Translations under genes and position numbers: made by a program
In this document: piece by piece, positions 59,931-64,000 of the stretch
Numbering within the stretch: position 1 is the stretch's first letter
How the letters are laid out: each line of letters starts with the position of its first letter
Notes under the pieces: model-generated
The model's input: the letters and a program-made list of their open reading frames with translations, nothing else
Databases searched by the model: none
Told to the model about the DNA's origin: nothing
Source: Streptomyces sp. NBC_00237
GTDB taxonomy: Bacteria; Actinomycetota; Actinomycetes; Streptomycetales; Streptomycetaceae
Assembly: GCF_026342435.1 (NCBI RefSeq)
Contig: NZ_JAPEMT010000001.1
Coordinates: 2,350,501 to 2,414,500 of the forward strand
Direction of reading: 5' to 3'
DNA length: 64,000 nucleotides

Positions 59931-60839
59931 TCAGTGCGATCGGGTACGGGGGCGGGCCTGTGCCGTGTCCGGGGCGGGGGCGGCTGCGGTCCGGCCGGCT
60001 CCGGCTCCGGCGGCTCCGCTGTCGGTGGCCGCGGCGGCTCCCGGTGCCGCCGCTCGCCACCGCCCCGCCAGCACCACGTACAGCACCAGCCCCACCAGCA
60101 GTCCCGCGCCCGCGCCGAAGCAGAGCGTGGGGATGTAGTCGAACGTGCTCAGCGGCATCCTCTGGTGGGCCTGCCAGCGCAGGACCCGCAGGGCCGCGCC
60201 GAGGACCGCGCAGCCTCCGAGGAGCGTGGTGGCGACGACGCGCCGACGCCGGTCCAGCAGGGGTACGTCCTGAAGCGACGACGGCTGCTGGCGGCGCAGT
60301 GCCGTCACCAGGAACCAGCAGAGGCCGAGCGCCGCCAGCGCCGAACTCCCGTACTGCGCGTAGGTGTAGAGGGGGAAGCCGCCGACCGTTCTCCCGAGGA
60401 CGGGAAACAGGTCCGTGCCGAGCCGTCCCGAGTGGGTGAAGAGGTCCCAGCCGACGTGGGTGAGCGATCCGACGACCGCCGACAGGACGAACTTCGCGGC
60501 CAGCGACGGCGTGAGGGAGGTCCAGCGCGTGCCGCGCACGAAGGCGTGCACCCGCCCCTGCCACCGTCGCGGCAACAGCGCCACCACGGGTTCGCGCGCC
60601 CGTATCCACAGCAGTACCAGCAGCGCCGCGCACACCACGTCCGCCGTGACGATGCCCCAGGGGGAGTGCGTGAAGGAGCCGTAGGACATGCCGCCGGGGA
60701 GGACGGACGCCGCGAAGTAGGTGAGGTCCGGGGCGAAGGAGCCCGCGACGAGTGCGGACGCCAGGAAGGGGCCGCGTCCGGTGCCGTCGCGGCGGATGCC
60801 CGGCAGGACAGCGGCGGCGTGGCTGAGCGTGAATGGCAA
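59931..60839 (-). CDS. DUF4184 membrane protein
   Basis: A 302-residue integral membrane protein. The start MPFTLSHAAAVLPGIRRDGTGRGPFLASALVAGSFAPDLTYF, with SH...P and G...PD metal-like residues, is the DUF4184 signature. VVGSLTHVGWDLFTHSGRLGTDLFP near residue 120-145 has further conserved His/Asp. Six or seven hydrophobic segments and a disordered Ala/Gly tail (AAATDSGAAGAGAGRTAAAPAPD) follow. The pattern resembles metal-dependent membrane hydrolases, but the function of the family is unknown. Confidence 0.88.
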   Translation of the reverse strand: MPFTLSHAAAVLPGIRRDGTGRGPFLASALVAGSFAPDLTYFAASVLPGGMSYGSFTHSPWGIVTADVVCAALLVLLWIRAREPVVALLPRRWQGRVHAFVRGTRWTSLTPSLAAKFVLSAVVGSLTHVGWDLFTHSGRLGTDLFPVLGRTVGGFPLYTYAQYGSSALAALGLCWFLVTALRRQQPSSLQDVPLLDRRRRVVATTLLGGCAVLGAALRVLRWQAHQRMPLSTFDYIPTLCFGAGAGLLVGLVLYVVLAGRWRAAAPGAAAATDSGAAGAGAGRTAAAPAPDTAQARPRTRSH

Positions 60840-60861
60840 CGGGTCCCCCTGTGCACTGCTT

Positions 60862-60875
60862 GATCACGTGTGATC
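60862..60875. promoter_or_regulatory. Palindrome upstream of the DUF4184 gene
   Basis: GATCAC-GT-GTGATC is a perfect 6+6 inverted repeat 23 nt before the DUF4184 ATG, in the gap with the transglycosylase gene. The same gap has AT-richer sequence near 60900-60990 with no gene. A repressor site is possible; no regulator is identified. Confidence 0.4.
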
Positions 60876-61048
60876 GGTGTCGCCCAGTATGCGGGACTGT
60901 GGTGACCCGGCTATCTGGGGATACGAAAGTGTCGAAGAGGTGAAAAGCGTCCAGAAGGCTGTGTTCCGGGGCCAAGAGTTGTCGTAGTGTCACGTGGGTC
61001 TTCGCGCTGGGGAGCGCGCACTGCCGCCGATGGGGAGGGACCAATCGC

Positions 61049-62839
61049 ATGGCTGCACAGTTCGGTCGTCGCTTGCGCAAGGGAGCGACCACGACGGCGG
61101 TCGCGGCGATAGCCGTGGCCGCTCTGTCCGCGTCGCAGGCTCCCGGAGCCGCGGGGAGTCAGTACGACGGACAGACGGCCGGTGCGAAGCCGAGCCCGGA
61201 GAGTGCGGCCACCGGCAACTCCCCCTACTACACGGACCTTCCGCCTCTCACCATGCCCGGTGCTCCTGAGACGAGCATCGGGATGCCCGGCACCGGTGAC
61301 GGCACCACTGCCCCCACCGGTGCGGTGGAGGCGGGCCTGCCCGCGACCGTCCTGGACGCGTACAAGAAGGCGCAGGCGGCGGTCGAGTCCGCCGACCCGT
61401 CCTGCCGACTGCCCTGGCAACTCCTCGCCGCCATCGGCAAGGTGGAGTCCGGCCAGGCGCGCGGCGGCCAGGTCGACGCCCAGGGCAACACCCTCGCGCC
61501 GATCCTGGGCCCTGTCCTCAACGGTGTCGGCTTCGCCAACATCTCGGACACCGACAAGGGTGCGTACGACGGCGACAGCACGTACGACCGTGCCGTCGGC
61601 CCGATGCAGTTCATCCCCTCGACCTGGGCCCGCAACGGCAAGGACGGCAACGGGGACGGCAAGAAGGACCCGAACAACATCTACGACGCGGCGCTCGCGG
61701 CCGGTCACTACCTGTGCGCGGGCTCCCGCGACATGACGAACCCGGCCGACCGCGAGAAGGCGATCCTCAGCTACAACCAGTCGCGCGTGTATCTGCGGAC
61801 CGTCCTGTCCTGGTTCGACTTCTACAACCGGGGCACCCACACGGTCCCCGACGGCACCGGCGTCCAGCCGACCACCCCGCAGCCCGACAGCCACACCAAG
61901 AACCCCCCGGCCCCCGGCAACGGCGGCGTCACCGCCCCGCCCTCCCCGGGTCCGACGAAGCCCGGCGGCAAGCCGAGCCCGACCACGCCGCCCACCACGC
62001 CGCCCACCACTCCGCCGACCACGCCGGACACCGCCGCCGCGCTCAAGGCCACCACCGGGACGAAGCTCGCCGCCGTCGCGGGCGACGACTTCGCCACCCG
62101 GCCCTCCGTGCAGGCGCTCGACAAGGCGGGCAAGCCCGTCGCGGGCGTCAAGGTCGACTTCACCGTCGTCGGCGCCACCGGGGCCCGCTTCCCGGGCAAC
62201 GCGCTGCGCACCGTCGTCACCACGAACAAGAACGGCCTCGCCGTCGCGCCGGTCCTGGCCGCGGGCGACACGGCGGGCGCGTTCGTCGTCCGGGTGTCCA
62301 CGACGGGTGCGCCCGCCGCCGAGTTCTGGGCGACGGTCACCGCGAAGGCCGAGCCCGCGCCGAAGGCCGACGCTCTGGCCCGTACGTCCGCCGCCGCGCT
62401 CAAGGCCGAGACGGGCGAGACGTTCGCGGGCGCCGTCGAGGTGAAGGCCACGGCCGACGGCAAGGCGCTCAAGGGCTCCAAGGTGTCCGCCGTGGTCGTC
62501 GGCACGAAGGGCCCGTACTTCAAGGCCGCCGACGGCACCGCCGTACGTACGGTGGGGGGCCTCGTCACGGGCGCCGACGGCACGGTGACGCTGCCGAAGC
62601 TGTACGCGGGCCCGACAGCGGGGACGTACATCCTGCGGATCGTCGCGGACGGCGTGGCCCTGAACGTCACGCTGACGGTCACCGCCGCCCCCACGACGCC
62701 GCCCACCACGCCTCCGACGACGCCGCCCACGACGCCTCCCACCACCCCGCCGACGACCACGCCGACGAAGTCGCCTGGCACGAGCGCGAGCCCGTCCGCC
62801 TCGTCGTCGCCGGGAGCGACGGGGACGCCGAAGCCGTAG
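61049..62839 (+). CDS. Secreted lytic transglycosylase with immunoglobulin-like repeats
   Basis: A 596-residue exported protein. The ATG at 61049 follows ggggaggg. After a basic start and the signal KGATTTAVAAIAVAALSASQAPGAAG comes a lytic transglycosylase domain (residues about 90-265): CRLPWQLLAAIGKVESGQARGGQVDAQGN with the catalytic Glu, AVGPMQFIPSTWARNGKDGNGDGKKDPNNIYDAALAAGHYLC. A Pro/Thr linker made of PTTPPTTPPTT runs leads to two invasin-like Ig domains (VQALDKAGKPVAGVKVDFTVVGATGARF..., GAVEVKATADGKALKGSKVSAVVVGTKGPYF). A second TPPTTPP run and a Ser/Pro tail end it. It cuts peptidoglycan; the tail domains may anchor it in the wall. Confidence 0.9.
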   Translation: MAAQFGRRLRKGATTTAVAAIAVAALSASQAPGAAGSQYDGQTAGAKPSPESAATGNSPYYTDLPPLTMPGAPETSIGMPGTGDGTTAPTGAVEAGLPATVLDAYKKAQAAVESADPSCRLPWQLLAAIGKVESGQARGGQVDAQGNTLAPILGPVLNGVGFANISDTDKGAYDGDSTYDRAVGPMQFIPSTWARNGKDGNGDGKKDPNNIYDAALAAGHYLCAGSRDMTNPADREKAILSYNQSRVYLRTVLSWFDFYNRGTHTVPDGTGVQPTTPQPDSHTKNPPAPGNGGVTAPPSPGPTKPGGKPSPTTPPTTPPTTPPTTPDTAAALKATTGTKLAAVAGDDFATRPSVQALDKAGKPVAGVKVDFTVVGATGARFPGNALRTVVTTNKNGLAVAPVLAAGDTAGAFVVRVSTTGAPAAEFWATVTAKAEPAPKADALARTSAAALKAETGETFAGAVEVKATADGKALKGSKVSAVVVGTKGPYFKAADGTAVRTVGGLVTGADGTVTLPKLYAGPTAGTYILRIVADGVALNVTLTVTAAPTTPPTTPPTTPPTTPPTTPPTTTPTKSPGTSASPSASSSPGATGTPKP

Positions 62840-62905
62840 GCGTGTTGATGAGTCCGTGACGTGTGCGGCTGGAGCCGTGACGTGACGGCGGGGACCGTGA
62901 CATGG

Positions 62906-62935
62906 GTGAGGGGCCGGGAAAACCCGGCCCCTCAC
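62906..62935 (+). terminator. Terminator of the transglycosylase gene
   Basis: A perfect 13-bp stem GTGAGGGGCCGGG / CCCGGCCCCTCAC with an AAAA loop, 66 nt after the stop. Confidence 0.9.
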
Positions 62936-63008
62936 GCTGTTTCCGCTGTCTTCTGTCTTCTGTGCGGGTGTTCCCCTCTGACGCTGCCGTTGCTACGGTG
63001 CCCCCTCC

Positions 63009-63023
63009 CTGACGGAACGTCAG
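63009..63023. promoter_or_regulatory. Inverted repeat CTGACG-GAA-CGTCAG
   Basis: A perfect 6+6 palindrome 28 nt before the small membrane peptide gene. Nearly the same motif (CTGACG-GAG-CGTCAG) spans the phosphatase stop codon at 12194-12208. Repeated use suggests a dispersed operator or a dispersed element. Confidence 0.4.
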
Positions 63024-63051
63024 AGAACTTCCCCCGGGAGGGAGTCGGGTC

Positions 63052-63189
63052 ATGCGTGCCCTCATCGCCGCAGCCGTGGGGCTGGCCGCCGCGTTCGCCC
63101 TGGTCCTCACGATCACGGCGATCGGCGCTCCTGACGGAGAGACGTCGTCGAAACCGTTGCTGACCACCGTCCCGGGACCGAAGAAGTAG
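63052..63189 (+). CDS. Small membrane peptide (SPW_0924-like)
   Basis: A 45-residue peptide: MRALIAAAVGLAAAFALVLTITAIGAPDGETSSKPLLTTVPGPKK. One hydrophobic segment (residues 3-25) is followed by a polar tail. It resembles the short SPW_0924-type proteins of Streptomyces, as I recall them. A ggagggag site precedes the ATG by about 8 nt, which supports translation. It lies 16 nt before the DUF3068 gene and probably is co-transcribed with it. It is too short to be found by length-based gene calling. Confidence 0.7.
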   Translation: MRALIAAAVGLAAAFALVLTITAIGAPDGETSSKPLLTTVPGPKK

Positions 63190-63205
63190 CGGGGGCGAGG
63201 ACGAC

Positions 63206-64000
63206 ATGCGAAGCAAAGCCGGACTGTTCCTGCTCGCATTCGCGATGTTCTTCGCCGCGCTGTCGCCGTTGACGCGCTGGTACGCCTTCCCTCGGCTCGC
63301 GAAGATCCCGCCCAGCCAGTACCAGGACATGGTCCTGGAGGCGAAGCCCGCGACGCTCGTCGACTACGGCACCATGCAGGCCAAGCAGGTGGAGAAGCTC
63401 ACCATCGTGCAGACGCTCAAGGGGAACGTCGAGGAGTCGACGCGCATCGAGAAGACCGCCGGGCGCGACGTGGTGGTCTGGGACGCCCTGACCTTCATCG
63501 CGGGACCCGACGGCAAGATGGTCTCCACCATCCCCGAGCGCTACATCTTCGACGCGCACACCCAGGACCCCGTGCACGCCACCGGGGAAATGGTCGACGG
63601 GGAAGCGGTGCGGCGGCGCGGCATCGAGTTCAAGTGGCCGTTCCTGACGGAGAAGCGCGACTACGAGTACTTCGACGCGCGCTCCCGGCGCACCGCACCC
63701 ATCCACTACAAGGGGACGCGGGAGTTCCGGGGGATGGAGGTCTACTACTTCGAGCAGACCGTCCCGTGGACGAAGGTGCCCTACCCCCGGCAGATGCCGG
63801 TCGAGGGCCTCGACTCCAGCACGCTGGAGAAGTCGACCGGGACGAGCATGTGGTACACGACGAAGCGGATGTTCTGGATCGACCCGGTGACGGGGGCCCC
63901 GGTGAACGGGGAGGAGATCCACCAGGAGGAGATGCGGGGCGGCACCCTGCTCCAGGGGCGGGACAAGGTCACGGCGTTCGCCGGGCACGTGAAGATGCGG
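63206..64000 (+). CDS. DUF3068 protein, N-terminal part (cut by window end)
   Basis: The first 265 residues of a longer protein with no stop before the window edge. The start MRSKAGLFLLAFAMFFAALSPLTRWYAFPRLAKIPPSQYQDM has one hydrophobic anchor. The visible part is a beta-rich extracellular region: VEKLTIVQTLKGNVEESTRIEKTAGRDVVVWDALTF, then FKWPFLTEKRDYEYFDARSRRTAPIHYKGTREFRGMEVYYFEQTVPWTKVPYPRQMP. These match DUF3068, a family of Actinobacteria thought to be membrane-anchored and linked to envelope function. A gggggcgagg site precedes the ATG. The C-terminal membrane segment expected in the family lies outside the window. Confidence 0.85.
   Translation, partial: MRSKAGLFLLAFAMFFAALSPLTRWYAFPRLAKIPPSQYQDMVLEAKPATLVDYGTMQAKQVEKLTIVQTLKGNVEESTRIEKTAGRDVVVWDALTFIAGPDGKMVSTIPERYIFDAHTQDPVHATGEMVDGEAVRRRGIEFKWPFLTEKRDYEYFDARSRRTAPIHYKGTREFRGMEVYYFEQTVPWTKVPYPRQMPVEGLDSSTLEKSTGTSMWYTTKRMFWIDPVTGAPVNGEEIHQEEMRGGTLLQGRDKVTAFAGHVKMR

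Noticed and set aside
60840..61048. Riboswitch (for example ydaO/c-di-AMP) upstream of the cell-wall hydrolase
   Set aside because: Such elements often precede wall-lytic genes in Streptomyces, but I could not find the conserved core; only a short palindrome is seen.

Overview
The window is chromosomal DNA of a high-GC actinomycete, almost certainly a Streptomyces. The signs are C/G-ending codons throughout, frequent GTG and TTG starts, 4-nt ATGA/GTGA overlaps between operon genes, an XRE+DUF397 pair, a secreted RNase Sa-type ribonuclease, a trypsin, desA/desB-like genes, and the pyk / ANTAR regulator / liv transporter / polA block familiar from Streptomyces cores. Regions 39-64 kb look like core chromosome; 18-38 kb is accessory in character, with decayed genes, interspersed repeats and tandem repeats. 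Region 1 (1-2.6 kb): the end of an acyl-CoA dehydrogenase, a HutD/Ves protein, and an aldo/keto reductase divergent from a MerR regulator, with a textbook long-spacer MerR promoter between them. Region 2 (2.7-18.4 kb): the most coherent system. It is a steroid ring C/D (HIP) degradation locus in two blocks. The left block has a divergent pair of operons: enoyl-CoA hydratase plus two acyl-CoA dehydrogenases one way, and fadE30-ipdF-kstR2-fadA6 the other. The right block has echA20-ipdA-ipdB-ipdC one way and two SDR dehydrogenases the other. Both divergent promoters carry the same near-palindrome, matching the operator of the TetR repressor KstR2, which is encoded in the left block. Gene order within each block is that of the mycobacterial KstR2 regulon as I remember it. 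A cold-shock protein, a DEAD-box helicase and a secreted tyrosine phosphatase sit between the blocks. A 3-ketosteroid dehydrogenase with a frameshifted HsaB-like flavin reductase lies about 5 kb further on. Region 3 (18.3-33 kb): small DUF genes, an XRE/DUF397 pair with a stop-interrupted second DUF397, a frameshifted small gene, an APH-like kinase, a secreted guanyl-specific RNase, KstD, an ankyrin/HEAT protein whose frame contains an interspersed repeat, a HEXXH protein, a trypsin, a 71-bp tandem repeat array, a GH35 beta-galactosidase divergent from an AraC regulator, and chorismate mutase. Region 4 (33-42 kb): aminopeptidase N, an orphan desA-desB-like pair (lysine decarboxylase and lysine N6-hydroxylase) with no desC/desD after it, a Tat-exported 5'-nucleotidase and a SIMPL protein. 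Region 5 (42-64 kb): pyruvate kinase; an HTH+LAGLIDADG protein beside a class-I-shaped tRNA with a Leu CAA anticodon; an ANTAR response regulator; the livKHMGF branched-chain amino acid transporter; a lipoprotein; a secreted S15-type peptidase; a PaaI thioesterase; a FdhF/YdeP oxidoreductase; polA; a DUF4184 membrane protein; a secreted transglycosylase; a 45-residue membrane peptide; and the start of a DUF3068 protein cut by the window edge.
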